NCBI RefSeq assembly: GCF_003696265.1
Contig: NZ_RFFH01000002.1
Location: 124,001-188,000 of the forward strand
DNA from: Nocardia stercoris
GTDB taxonomy: Bacteria; Actinomycetota; Actinomycetes; Mycobacteriales; Mycobacteriaceae
Direction of reading: 5' to 3'
DNA: 64,000 bases
Shown here: positions 51,335 to 59,705 of the stretch, in pieces
How the letters are laid out: every line of letters begins with the position of its first letter
Numbering within the stretch: position 1 is the first letter of the stretch
The notes under the pieces: model-generated
What the model was told of the DNA's origin: nothing
Databases searched by the model: none
Seen by the model: the letters and a program-made list of their open reading frames with translations, nothing else
Position numbers and translations under genes: made by a program

Positions 51335-54142
51335 TCAATGCAGGAACTGTGCCAGGTGGGTGCCGGTTCGGCCGCCGAGCTGCAGCGCCTGGGTGCGGCA
51401 GGAGAAGCCGTCGGCCAGCAGGACCGCGTCACCGTGGTCGCGCAGCGCGGGCAGCAGCCCGTTCTCGGCCACGGCGGCCGAGATGTCGTAGTGGCCGGCC
51501 TGCATCCCGAAATTGCCTGCCAGACCACAACATCCGGCGATCTCGGTGACCTCGGCGCCCGCCCGGGCCAGGATCCGGCGGTCGGCGTCGAAGCCCGCTG
51601 TCGCGTGCTGGTGGCAATGCGGTTGCACCACAACCGATGTGCCGGTGCGGTCGGGTGGCTGCCAGCCCGGTTGCGCGTCCAGGAACTCCGCCAGGGTCCG
51701 CACCGCGGCGGCGGTCGGGGCGGCGCGCGGGTCGTCGGGGAGCAGCTCGGGCAGATCCGAGCGAAGGACCGCGGTACACGACGGTTCCAGCCCGATCACC
51801 GTGCCGCCCGCGCGCACGTGCCCGTCCAGCTCGGTGAGAGTGGCGCGCAACCGTTTCCGCGCGCCGTCCAGCTGACCGGTGCTGATCCAGGTCAACCCGC
51901 AGCACACCCGGCGTTCGACCGGGCGCACCCGGACGCCGGTCGACTCTATGAGTTCGATTGCGGCCCAGGCGATATCGGGATCGAAGGTGTCGGTGAACGT
52001 GTCCACCCACAGCAGCACGCCCGGACCGCCCGGCGGTCCGGTGCGATCGGCCCGGGAGGCCCACTGCTGCCGGAAGGTTCGGTCCGCCAGCACCGGAATC
52101 TCGCGGCGCGCATCCATTCCCGCCGCCCGCAACCCCCACCGGCGCAGGAAGGAATTCGCCGCCAGCGCATTGGCCACGCGTGGCAGCCGAGAGGCCGCGG
52201 CCAGCCAGCTGGGCAGCCGGCCCAGCACGTAGTGGTCGCGGGGGCGCAGCCGACCGGCGTAGCGGTGGTGCAAGACCTCCGACTTGTAGGTGGCCATGTC
52301 GATCCCGGCGGGGCATTCGGATCGGCATGCCTTGCAGGACAGGCACAGATCGAGGGACTCGGCCACCGCCACGGACCGGGGATCCAGCTCCCCGCGCACC
52401 ACCTCCTGCAGGACCCGGGCCCGGCCGCGGGTGCTGTCCTTCTCGTCGGCGGTGGCCAGAAACGACGGGCACATCACACCGCCGGAACCGCGAGAATCCG
52501 CCCGGCACTTGCCGATTCCGACACAGCGGTGCACTGCGGTGGCGAGATCGCCGTCGCCCGGGTAGGCGAAGCCGCCCGCCGCCGGCCAGATGGGCACCCC
52601 CGGCAGGCGCAGATCGGCGTCGACCGGCCTGGGGCGCACCAGAACTCCCGGGTTGAGCAGGTCGTTCGGATCGAACAGCGCTTTGAACTCGGCGAACGCG
52701 GCCAGGACGGCGGGGGAGTACATGCGGGCCAACAGTTCCGAGCGCGCCCGGCCGTCACCGTGCTCGCCCGACAGCGAGCCGCCGAACCGCACCACCTGAT
52801 CTGCCGCGTCGAACAGGAAGGACCGGAACCGGCTGGGCGCCACCGCGATCGGCAGATCGAGCCGGACGTGGATACAGCCGTCGCCGAGGTGCCCGTAGAG
52901 CAGGCCGTCGACGCCGTGATCGCGCATCAGCTCGCCGAATTCGCGCAGGTAGGCGCCGAGCCGTTCCGGGGGAACGGCCGCGTCCTCCCAGCCGGGCCAG
53001 GCCGGGCGGCCGTCGGGAGTGCGGCCGGCCAGCCCGGCGCCGTCGGCCCGAATCCGCCACAGTCGGGCGGCATCCCGTGCGTCGATGACGATCCGGCTGT
53101 CCTGCGCGTGCGCGGTCCGGCACAGTTCGACTGCCCGCGCCCGGGCCTCGTCGCCGGTCTCGGCCGCGAGTTCGACGAACATCCAGCCGCCTCCGCGCGG
53201 CAGCTCCGGCACCGAACCACGATGTGCCCGAACGGTATCCACCAGCCGGGCGTCGATCCCCTCGACCGCGATCGGCGCGGCGGCCAGCACCGTCGCCACA
53301 TCGTCCGCGGCAGTTGCCATATCGGGGTAACCGAGCACGACCAGAACGGTGGCGCGGGGGAGTGGCACGAGTCCGACGGTGGCGTCGAGCAGCAGCCCGC
53401 AGGTGCCCTCGGTGCCGACAAAGGCCTTCGCGACCGCCGAACCCTGTTCCGGCAGTAGATGTTCCAGCGCGTACCCAGACGCCTGGCGCCCGAACCGGCC
53501 GAGTTCGGTGCGCACTGTCGCCAGCCGGGACCGGGTGAACTCCGGCAACCCGGGGACCGCCGCGAGGTCGTTGCCGAGGACGCGTTCGCTGCCCGTACCG
53601 TCGATGATCCGGACCTGCCGCACGGCCCCCGACGTGCGCCCCCACGCCACGGCCCGCGGCCCGCACGCGTTGTTGCCGATCATGCCGCCCAGCGTGCAGC
53701 GGTCCTGCGTCGACGGATCGGGACCCAGCCGGAGCCCGTGCGGCGCAGCTCGTCGCTGCAACGCGGCCTGCACTACCCCGGGCTGGACCCGCGCCACGCC
53801 CGCCGCCGGATCCAGTTCCAGAATCGCGTTCAGGTGCCGGCTGAAGTCGAGCACCAGACCGGGCCCGATCGCGTTCCCCGCCACCGAGGTACCGGCACCC
53901 CGCGCCGTGATCGACAGCCCCTCCGCGCGCGCGAACCCCAGGGCCGCTGCCACATCCGCGTCCGACCGCGGAAACACCACGGCCGCCGGCGGCACCCGGT
54001 AATTGGACGCGTCCGAGGAGTATTCGGCCCTCCGCCGCGGTGACGCGTCCACCTCACCGTCGAGCACTTCACGCAAACCGCGCACCCAGGCAGGCTCACC
54101 CACCCCCGCCACCGGCCCGACTCCCCGCGCCACCTCGGTCAC
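51335..54142 (-). CDS. Fused FAD-linked oxidase and Fe-S dehydrogenase (D-lactate/glycolate type)
   Basis: 935 residues. N-terminal FAD-binding domain (ITARGAGTSVAGNAIGPG, LGGMIGNNACG), FAD-oxidase C-terminal domain with LLYGHLGDGCIHVRLDLPI and SLSGEHGDGRAR, then 4Fe-4S motifs (CVGIGKCR, CLSCKACRSECP) and two CCG-type domains (VCCGLTWISTG, CCGLAGNFG). This is the GlcD-GlcF-type fusion (cf. YdiJ/Dld-II) that oxidises a 2-hydroxy acid and passes electrons through Fe-S centres. GTG start at 54142. Confidence 0.93.
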   Translation of the reverse strand: MTEVARGVGPVAGVGEPAWVRGLREVLDGEVDASPRRRAEYSSDASNYRVPPAAVVFPRSDADVAAALGFARAEGLSITARGAGTSVAGNAIGPGLVLDFSRHLNAILELDPAAGVARVQPGVVQAALQRRAAPHGLRLGPDPSTQDRCTLGGMIGNNACGPRAVAWGRTSGAVRQVRIIDGTGSERVLGNDLAAVPGLPEFTRSRLATVRTELGRFGRQASGYALEHLLPEQGSAVAKAFVGTEGTCGLLLDATVGLVPLPRATVLVVLGYPDMATAADDVATVLAAAPIAVEGIDARLVDTVRAHRGSVPELPRGGGWMFVELAAETGDEARARAVELCRTAHAQDSRIVIDARDAARLWRIRADGAGLAGRTPDGRPAWPGWEDAAVPPERLGAYLREFGELMRDHGVDGLLYGHLGDGCIHVRLDLPIAVAPSRFRSFLFDAADQVVRFGGSLSGEHGDGRARSELLARMYSPAVLAAFAEFKALFDPNDLLNPGVLVRPRPVDADLRLPGVPIWPAAGGFAYPGDGDLATAVHRCVGIGKCRADSRGSGGVMCPSFLATADEKDSTRGRARVLQEVVRGELDPRSVAVAESLDLCLSCKACRSECPAGIDMATYKSEVLHHRYAGRLRPRDHYVLGRLPSWLAAASRLPRVANALAANSFLRRWGLRAAGMDARREIPVLADRTFRQQWASRADRTGPPGGPGVLLWVDTFTDTFDPDIAWAAIELIESTGVRVRPVERRVCCGLTWISTGQLDGARKRLRATLTELDGHVRAGGTVIGLEPSCTAVLRSDLPELLPDDPRAAPTAAAVRTLAEFLDAQPGWQPPDRTGTSVVVQPHCHQHATAGFDADRRILARAGAEVTEIAGCCGLAGNFGMQAGHYDISAAVAENGLLPALRDHGDAVLLADGFSCRTQALQLGGRTGTHLAQFLH

Positions 54143-54239
54143 CGGTCCAGCCTAGTCAGTGCGAGTCGCTGTCCGGCGCGATAGACGGCGGCCCGGGACA
54201 CCAGCCCGTCGCCGCAGCGAGCAGGTAGGCCGGCCGCAT

Positions 54240-54335
54240 CGGGGACCGGGTACTGCCATGATGCCCTGGGCGGGTTGCGGGCCTACCGGGGACCGGAACT
54301 GCCACGATGCGCTAGGCGGGTTCGGGCCCGGTCGT
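54240..54335. repeat. Imperfect 47-bp tandem duplication
   Basis: Two copies of cggggaccgg...gccacgatgc/gccatgatgc...gggcc at 54240-54283 and 54287-54329, ~85 % alike by eye, just downstream of the quinone reductase stop (54336, minus strand). Confidence 0.7.
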
Positions 54336-55304
54336 CTAGCTGGTCAGAAGCACAATCTTGCCCAGCGCACGGCCGGTTTCGCTGTCGATCTGCGCGCGGG
54401 CCGCGTCGGCGAGCGGGTAGGTGCGCGGTGGGGCCGGGAGGTGGAATGTGCCGACGGCGAGCAGGTCCGCGGCGCGTTCCACGGCGTCCAGGTCGGGCGG
54501 ACCGCCGGCGGAGAAGGCCACGCCCTTCGATGCGGCGGCGGGGTCGACGAAGGTGACGATGCGGTCGGTGCCGCCGCGCAGTTCGATGGCGGTGTCGAGG
54601 AAATCGTGGCCGGCGCAGTCGAGCACGGCGTCCACACCGTCGGGAGGCTGAATCCGATGCCGCAGCTCCCGAGAGCCTACGTGGTTACGCTCCGCTGCCG
54701 CCTCCGGCCCGCCGGTTCGCTGCAGCGCGCGCACCCGGTCGGCGAGACCCGCGCCGTAGGTGGTCGCGAGCGCGCCGAGTCCGGTCACGACCTGCTGATT
54801 GGCGGCCGACGCGGTGCCGATCACGGTCGCGCCCAGCCGGCGGGCGAACTGCACCGCCATCGCGCCGACCGCACCGGAGGCGCCGTGGACCAGCAGCGTC
54901 TCCCCGGCCTGCAGATCGAGTTCGTGCAGGCCGCGGGCGGCGGTGGCCGCGGCGACCGGTACGGCGGCCGCCTCGGCGAAGGACAGTTCCTCGGGTTTGG
55001 CGACCAGATTCTCGCCCACCGCGTAGTCGGCGTAACCGCCCGCGCCCCAGCCCAGCACCTCGTCGCCGACCTTCCAGTGCGCCTGTGGGCCGACCGCGTC
55101 CACCACGCCGGCGACCTCGAATCCGGCGCGGCGGGGGAGCGGGCCACCGGGGATGAACCCGGCGCGCATCTTCCAGTCGGCGGGGTTGACGCCCGCGGCC
55201 CGGACCGCGACTCGGACCTGGGCATCCACCGGTTCGGGCACGGGCAGATCCACCAGTTCGAGGACCTCCGGACCGCCGAGCGACGCGTACTGGATCGCCT
55301 TCAT
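54336..55304 (-). CDS. Zinc-independent quinone oxidoreductase (MDR family) with in-frame insertion
   Basis: 322 residues. N-terminal GroES-like domain and Rossmann domain with VHGASGAVGAMAVQFARRLG (NADPH-binding, AxxGxxG type); no catalytic-zinc Cys, so of the quinone oxidoreductase type. Between VRALQ and DGVDAVLDCAG lies a 24-26-residue stretch (bases ~54645-54722) with no counterpart in usual family members; its DNA contains the dispersed repeat core. Starts with ATG 55304, probably leaderless: a TAGTGT -10 lies 8 bases upstream. Confidence 0.85.
   Translation of the reverse strand: MKAIQYASLGGPEVLELVDLPVPEPVDAQVRVAVRAAGVNPADWKMRAGFIPGGPLPRRAGFEVAGVVDAVGPQAHWKVGDEVLGWGAGGYADYAVGENLVAKPEELSFAEAAAVPVAAATAARGLHELDLQAGETLLVHGASGAVGAMAVQFARRLGATVIGTASAANQQVVTGLGALATTYGAGLADRVRALQRTGGPEAAAERNHVGSRELRHRIQPPDGVDAVLDCAGHDFLDTAIELRGGTDRIVTFVDPAAASKGVAFSAGGPPDLDAVERAADLLAVGTFHLPAPPRTYPLADAARAQIDSETGRALGKIVLLTS
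54678..54712. repeat. Copy of the dispersed repeat core inside a gene
   Basis: The segment cgtggttacgctccgctgcc... is ~90 % identical over about 32 bp to the core of the 78-bp tandem array at 29771-30004 and lies within the insertion in the quinone oxidoreductase gene. Confidence 0.75.
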
Positions 55305-55311
55305 GCTCGAA

Positions 55312-55339
55312 ACACTAGGGCCTCACCGATCGATCCGGG
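55312..55339 (-). promoter_or_regulatory. Promoter of the quinone oxidoreductase, 19-bp spacer
   Basis: On the minus strand, TTGCCC, a 19-base spacer and TAGTGT lead to a TSS at or next to the ATG (leaderless). The spacer is the long type seen for MerR-family targets; the GAGG(C/T)CCTAGTGT end is shared with the opposing promoter at 55391. Confidence 0.5.
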
Positions 55340-55390
55340 CAAAACGGCACGGCCGGATTTCGCCGTCGGCGAAGCCTGGGCCGGAAGCCG

Positions 55391-55421
55391 TTGACCTGAA
55401 CTTTTGTTGAGGTCCTAGTGT
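55391..55421 (+). promoter_or_regulatory. MerR/SoxR-type promoter of the ABC exporter
   Basis: -35 TTGACC at 55391-55396, 19-bp spacer, -10 TAGTGT at 55416-55421. The spacer overlaps an inverted repeat gacctgaac-tttt-gttgaggtc (55393-55414) with one mismatch in 9-bp arms. Over-long spacers with a dyad are the hallmark of MerR-family activation. No MerR gene is in the window. Confidence 0.75.
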
Positions 55422-55470
55422 CAGTGGTCCGGGGTTGAATTACCCGGACGAGCAGGACCGGGAGGGTGCC

Positions 55471-55509
55471 ATGACCGAACGATGTGAGACCGGCGAGGCG
55501 CGGCGATGA
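55471..55509 (+). CDS. 12-codon leader ORF coupled to the ABC exporter
   Basis: MTERCETGEARR: ATG 4-5 bases after GGGAGGG, and stop overlapping the next start as ATGA (55506-55509). Family unknown; probably a translational coupling device. Confidence 0.55.
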   Translation: MTERCETGEARR

Positions 55510-57392
55510 GTATCGAACAGGTGGCCTGGAGCCAGATGTACCGGCAGGCCACGGCGCCGGAGCACCGCGCACTGAGCCGCGGTACGGCCGTGCGCATCCT
55601 GCGGTTCGCCGCACCACACCGCGCGCAGCTGATCGGATTTCTGCTGTTCAGCCTGGGTTCCGCGGTGCTCGCCGTGGCCAACCCGATCCTGGCCGGCCGG
55701 GTGGTCAACGACATCGTCGGGCACGCCGCGCCGCGGTCGGTGGTGGTGCTGGCGCTGATCATCGCCGCGGTCGCCGTCGCCGACGCCGCCCTCGGGCTGG
55801 TCATCCGCTGGCTGTCGGCGAAGATCGGTGAGGGCCTGATCTACGATCTGCGCACCGCCGTGTTCGACCATGTGCAGAAGATGCCGATCGCGTTCTTCAC
55901 CCGCACCCGCACCGGCGCCCTGGTCAGCCGGCTCAACAGCGACGTGATCGGCGCGCAGCGCGCGTTCAGCACCACACTGTCCGGTGTGGTGAGCAATATC
56001 GTCACGCTGCTGCTCACCCTGGCCGTCATGGTGCGGCTGTCTTGGCAGATCACGCTGCTCGCGTTGATCCTGTTGCCGCTGTTCATGATTCCGGCCCGCC
56101 GCATGGGCACCCGGATCGCCGGGATCCAGCGCGAGGCCGCGCAGCTCAATGCCGCCATGAGCACCCAGATGACCGAGCGGTTCTCCGCGCCGGGCGCCAC
56201 CCTGGTCAAGCTGTTCGGCCGGCCGCACCAGGAGTCGGCGGAATTCGGGCTGCGCGCGGGCCGGGTGCGCGACATCGGCATCCGGACCGCCATGGTGCAA
56301 ACGACTTTCGTCACCGCGCTGACGTTGGTGTCCGCGCTGGCCATCGCGCTGGTGTACGGCCTGGGCGGCTGGTACGCGCTGCGCGGCGACATGGATGCCG
56401 GTGCGGTGGTGGCCCTTTCGCTGCTGCTGACCCGGCTCTACACCCCGCTCACCGCCCTGGCCAGTGCCCGGATCGACCTGATGTCCGCACTGGTCAGCTT
56501 CGAGCGGGTCTTCGAGATCCTCGACCTGCGCCCGCTGATCGAGGACGCGCCCGACGCGGTCGAGGTCCCCGAAGGCCCGGTGGCCCTGGAGTTCTCCGAT
56601 GTGCGGTTCGGGTATCCGTCGGCGGACAAGGTCTCGCTGGCTTCGCTGGAGGATGTCGCCACGCTCGACACCCGCGGGGGAGTCGAAGTGCTGCACGGTA
56701 TTTCGCTGCGCGCCGAGCCGGGGCAGATGGTGGCGCTGGTCGGTTCGTCGGGTGCCGGTAAATCGACTGTCGCCCAGCTTGTTTCACGACTCTACGACGT
56801 GGACTCCGGCTCGGTCCGGCTCAACGGCGTCGATGTGCGTGAGCTGACCGGCCGTTCGATCCAGGACGCCGTCGGCCTGGTCACCCAGGACGGGCACCTG
56901 TTCCACGACTCCATCCGGGGCAACCTGGAACTGGCCCGGCCCGGCGCCACCACCGAGGAACTGTGGGACGCGTTGCGCCGAGCCCGGCTCGGCGAGCTGG
57001 TCGAATCGCTGCCCGACGGCCTGGACACGGTGGTCGGCGAACGCGGCTACCGGCTCTCCGGCGGCGAACGCCAGCGGCTCACCATCGCGCGCCTGCTGCT
57101 CAAGCAGCCGCGGCTGGTGATCCTCGACGAGGCTACTGCCGCACTGGATTCCACCAACGAGGCCGCCGTGCAGGAGGCCCTGGGCGAGGCACTCGAGGGC
57201 CGCACCGCGCTGGTCATCGCACACCGCCTGTCGACGGTCCGCAATGCCGACCAGATCCTCGTGGTGGAGGACGGCCGGGTGGTCGAGCGCGGTACCCACC
57301 TCGACCTGCTGGCCGCCGGCGGTCGCTACACCGAGCTGTACACCACCCAGTTCGCCGATTCACCGGCCCCCGCACCGGCGGTCGTGGACTGA
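55506..57392 (+). CDS. ABC exporter, fused permease and ATPase
   Basis: 628 residues. Six-helix ABC transporter domain (~35-330), then nucleotide-binding domain: Walker A GSSGAGKST (~413-421), Q-loop VTQDGHLF, signature LSGGERQR (~515), Walker B VILDEATAALD (~536) and H-loop HRLST. A half-transporter that works as a dimer. MerR-type promoter and leader ORF suggest drug- or stress-inducible export. Confidence 0.95.
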   Translation: MSIEQVAWSQMYRQATAPEHRALSRGTAVRILRFAAPHRAQLIGFLLFSLGSAVLAVANPILAGRVVNDIVGHAAPRSVVVLALIIAAVAVADAALGLVIRWLSAKIGEGLIYDLRTAVFDHVQKMPIAFFTRTRTGALVSRLNSDVIGAQRAFSTTLSGVVSNIVTLLLTLAVMVRLSWQITLLALILLPLFMIPARRMGTRIAGIQREAAQLNAAMSTQMTERFSAPGATLVKLFGRPHQESAEFGLRAGRVRDIGIRTAMVQTTFVTALTLVSALAIALVYGLGGWYALRGDMDAGAVVALSLLLTRLYTPLTALASARIDLMSALVSFERVFEILDLRPLIEDAPDAVEVPEGPVALEFSDVRFGYPSADKVSLASLEDVATLDTRGGVEVLHGISLRAEPGQMVALVGSSGAGKSTVAQLVSRLYDVDSGSVRLNGVDVRELTGRSIQDAVGLVTQDGHLFHDSIRGNLELARPGATTEELWDALRRARLGELVESLPDGLDTVVGERGYRLSGGERQRLTIARLLLKQPRLVILDEATAALDSTNEAAVQEALGEALEGRTALVIAHRLSTVRNADQILVVEDGRVVERGTHLDLLAAGGRYTELYTTQFADSPAPAPAVVD

Positions 57393-57406
57393 CCGCCGCC
57401 GGGCCT

Positions 57407-57844
57407 TCAGTCCAGACAGAACTCGTTGCCCTCCGGATCGGCCATCACGATGTGGCCGAAACCCATCGGGGGAGCGGGTTCGTACCGGGTCAGGCGGGCG
57501 GCGCCCAAGGCGACGAGCCGGGCGGCCTCGGCTTCCAGGGCGTCCATCCGGGCGTCGTCCCGCAGGCCGGGTGCGGCCCGGATGTCCAGGTGCACCCGGT
57601 TCTTGACCTGTTTGGGTTCGGGGACGCGCTGGAAGAACACCCGCGGCCCGGCACCGGACGGGTCGACCACGGCCGAGGCGTCGTTGCGCCGCTCCGGCGG
57701 GACACCCATGGCGTCGAGGGCCTGCTCCCACGATTCGAATCCGGGTGGCGGCCCCTGCACCTGGTAGCCGAGCGCCTCGGCCCAGAATTCCGCCAGCGCA
57801 GCGGGATCGGCGCAATCGAGTGTGATCTGTACGACGCGAGCCAC
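57407..57844 (-). CDS. VOC family (glyoxalase-like) protein
   Basis: 145 residues, two betaalphabeta-beta-beta units (VVQITLDCADPAALAEFWAEAL ... KNRVHLDIRA ... FGHIVMADPEGNEFCLD). Metal-ligand His and Glu positions are present. GTG start, 2 bases after the DinB gene's stop, so co-transcribed with it. Substrate unknown. Confidence 0.92.
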   Translation of the reverse strand: MARVVQITLDCADPAALAEFWAEALGYQVQGPPPGFESWEQALDAMGVPPERRNDASAVVDPSGAGPRVFFQRVPEPKQVKNRVHLDIRAAPGLRDDARMDALEAEAARLVALGAARLTRYEPAPPMGFGHIVMADPEGNEFCLD

Positions 57845-57846
57845 GG

Positions 57847-58422
57847 TCAGTTCTCCTTCGAGCGGTCGGTGTGCAGGTAGAGGTCGCGCAGCAGACAGAC
57901 CTCGGCGAGATGGTGGATCAGTTCCCGATTGATATTGAGCACCAAACTACCCAGCGGCCGACCGGCGAACGGGCCCTCCGCGTCGCCGCACGCGCGGGTC
58001 AGGCCGGCGTCGCCCAGCGATTCCACCCCGGCCTGCCAGGCGGCGTACTCGGCGTCGAGCTGGGCGAGTGCCCCGGCGGCCGTGGGGGCGTAGTCGAAGG
58101 ACAGGTAGTCGGTGGGGGTGCGGCCGAAGTGCGCCGCGTTGCGCATCGCGAGTCCGCCGACGACGACATGGGCCAGGCGCCAGGCGATGGTGGTGAACGG
58201 CGCCGGTTCCGGTGCGGGATAAGCGAAGTCGACGGTCATCGCACCGGCGCCGCCCTGGATCGGCGCGGTGCCGGTGCCGCGCGGGCGGACGTTCCAGCAA
58301 CCGGGGACCGGTTCCCGGAAGTATTCGGCGTCGGTGAGGCCGTCGAGACGAGGGCGGAGCTGGGTGTCCCAGTGCCAGGACAGTTGCTCACGTAGCAGCT
58401 CGTTCCAGGTCTGGTCGGTCAT
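57847..58422 (-). CDS. DinB family protein
   Basis: 191 residues of the four-helix DinB/YfiT-like fold: FTTIAWRLAHVVVGGL and ELIHHLAEVCLLRDLYL supply His ligands for a metal. Possible thiol S-transferase. ATG at 58422 after an excellent AAGGAGG. Forms an operon with the VOC gene and diverges from the WYL regulator. Confidence 0.87.
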   Translation of the reverse strand: MTDQTWNELLREQLSWHWDTQLRPRLDGLTDAEYFREPVPGCWNVRPRGTGTAPIQGGAGAMTVDFAYPAPEPAPFTTIAWRLAHVVVGGLAMRNAAHFGRTPTDYLSFDYAPTAAGALAQLDAEYAAWQAGVESLGDAGLTRACGDAEGPFAGRPLGSLVLNINRELIHHLAEVCLLRDLYLHTDRSKEN

Positions 58423-58472
58423 GCGGTACCTCCTTGTCCGTGCCGGGCGCCTGACCCGGTCATGAACGCAGC

Positions 58473-58492
58473 CTGTCCTGGATTGCGGACAG
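58473..58492. promoter_or_regulatory. Inverted repeat in the DinB/WYL divergent gap
   Basis: CTGTCC-N8-GGACAG, perfect, between the DinB-VOC operon and the WYL regulator gene; natural operator candidate for the WYL protein. Confidence 0.5.
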
Positions 58493-58524
58493 TTTCGTTC
58501 CGTGATCCGTGAAATCATGGAACC

Positions 58525-59472
58525 GTGTCCGTCGAAGCGACCACCGAACGCGTGCTGCGGCTGCTGTCGCTGCTGCAGCGCCGGGCGTCCTGGACCGCGA
58601 GCGATCTGGCCGCCGAGCTGGGTGTCACCGACCGCTCGGTGCGGCGGGATGTGGAACGGTTGCGGGCGGTCGGCTATCCCGTGCACGCGAGCCCAGGGGT
58701 CGGCGGGGGCTATCAGCTGGGTGCGGGCACCCGGCTGCCCCCGCTGCTGTTCGACGACGAGGAGGCGATCGCGACCGCGGTCTCGCTGCGCCTGGCCTCC
58801 GGCGGCACCGTCGCGGGCCTCGGCGAACCGGCCCTGCGCGCCCTGACGAAACTCGACCAGGTGATGCCGCCGCGCCTGCGGGCCGAGGTGCGAGCGGTCG
58901 CGACCGCGACCGAGTCGCTCACCGACACCGGCACCGGCATCGACACCGACCTGCTGATGACCTTGGCCCGCGCCTGCCGCGACACCGTGCTGGTCCGCTT
59001 CGGCTATCCCGGCCGCGACGGCACCGCCGAGCGCACGGTCGAACCGATTCGCATGGTGGCCACCAGTAATCGCTGGTACCTGATGGCGTGGGATCGCGAC
59101 CGGGCCGATTGGCGCACCTTCCGCCTGGACCGCATGCGCGACACCGTCCCCACCACCTTTCGCTTCCGTCCGCGCGCGCACCCGGACCCGCTCACCTACG
59201 TCCAGCAGTCGGTGGCCGCCGCCCCCTATCGGCACGTGGCACGGATCCGGCTCCAGGCCGCGGCCGAGACCGTCCGCCGCATGGTCCCGCCACAGGTAGG
59301 CCACGTCGAAGACGATCGGGACGGCTGGTGTGTGCTGGTCGTGGCCGCCGACGATCTGGAGCGGATCGCCGCCCACATCGCGCTCCTGGGCTTTCCCGCG
59401 CAGGTGCTGGAACCGCCGGAGCTGCGCGAGGCCGCGGCGCGACTGGCCACCCGGCTCAGCGCACTGGGCTAG
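58525..59472 (+). CDS. HTH-WYL transcriptional regulator
   Basis: 315 residues: DeoR-like winged helix (~7-60, SWTASDLAAELGVTDRSVRRDVERL) followed by a WYL domain (~135-225, with NRWYLMAWDR in place of the WYL motif) and a WCX extension. Such regulators sense ligands or nucleic acids. GTG start. Likely controls the divergent DinB-VOC pair through the CTGTCC repeat. Confidence 0.94.
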   Translation: MSVEATTERVLRLLSLLQRRASWTASDLAAELGVTDRSVRRDVERLRAVGYPVHASPGVGGGYQLGAGTRLPPLLFDDEEAIATAVSLRLASGGTVAGLGEPALRALTKLDQVMPPRLRAEVRAVATATESLTDTGTGIDTDLLMTLARACRDTVLVRFGYPGRDGTAERTVEPIRMVATSNRWYLMAWDRDRADWRTFRLDRMRDTVPTTFRFRPRAHPDPLTYVQQSVAAAPYRHVARIRLQAAAETVRRMVPPQVGHVEDDRDGWCVLVVAADDLERIAAHIALLGFPAQVLEPPELREAAARLATRLSALG

Positions 59473-59528
59473 ACGCTCGTGGATCACAGTGCGGGACAGC
59501 ATGTTCGCCTGCCCCGCACGGCCGATCT

Positions 59529-59600
59529 TCAGACCAGGTGCTCGCACAGCCAGGTCACCAGCATGGGGATCACCTCGGGCCGCCGGAGCCGCTGAGCCTT
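59529..59600 (-). pseudogene. Possible remnant of a hydrolase C-terminus
   Basis: On the minus strand, one frame reads KAQRLRRPEVIPMLVTWLCE followed by HLV and a stop at 59529, resembling an alpha/beta-hydrolase tail; a stop lies ~20 codons upstream, and adjacent frames continue into unrelated sequence. Could be coincidence. Confidence 0.2.
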
Positions 59601-59705
59601 CGGCCACCGGCATCACCCGGCCGAATCGCGCAATCGACCACATGTGGACGCCTGCCCAGATTAGGCTGCCCCGATCGTCATCGACCTAGCACACCGGGAC
59701 TGCAT

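Noticed and set aside
51227..53458. 743-codon plus-strand ORF
   Set aside because: Antisense of the fused FAD/Fe-S dehydrogenase, which carries all motifs.
57847..59643. Large minus ORF joining DinB with the antisense of the WYL regulator
   Set aside because: The DinB start at 58422 has AAGGAGG and the expected N-terminus; the upstream extension is shadow.
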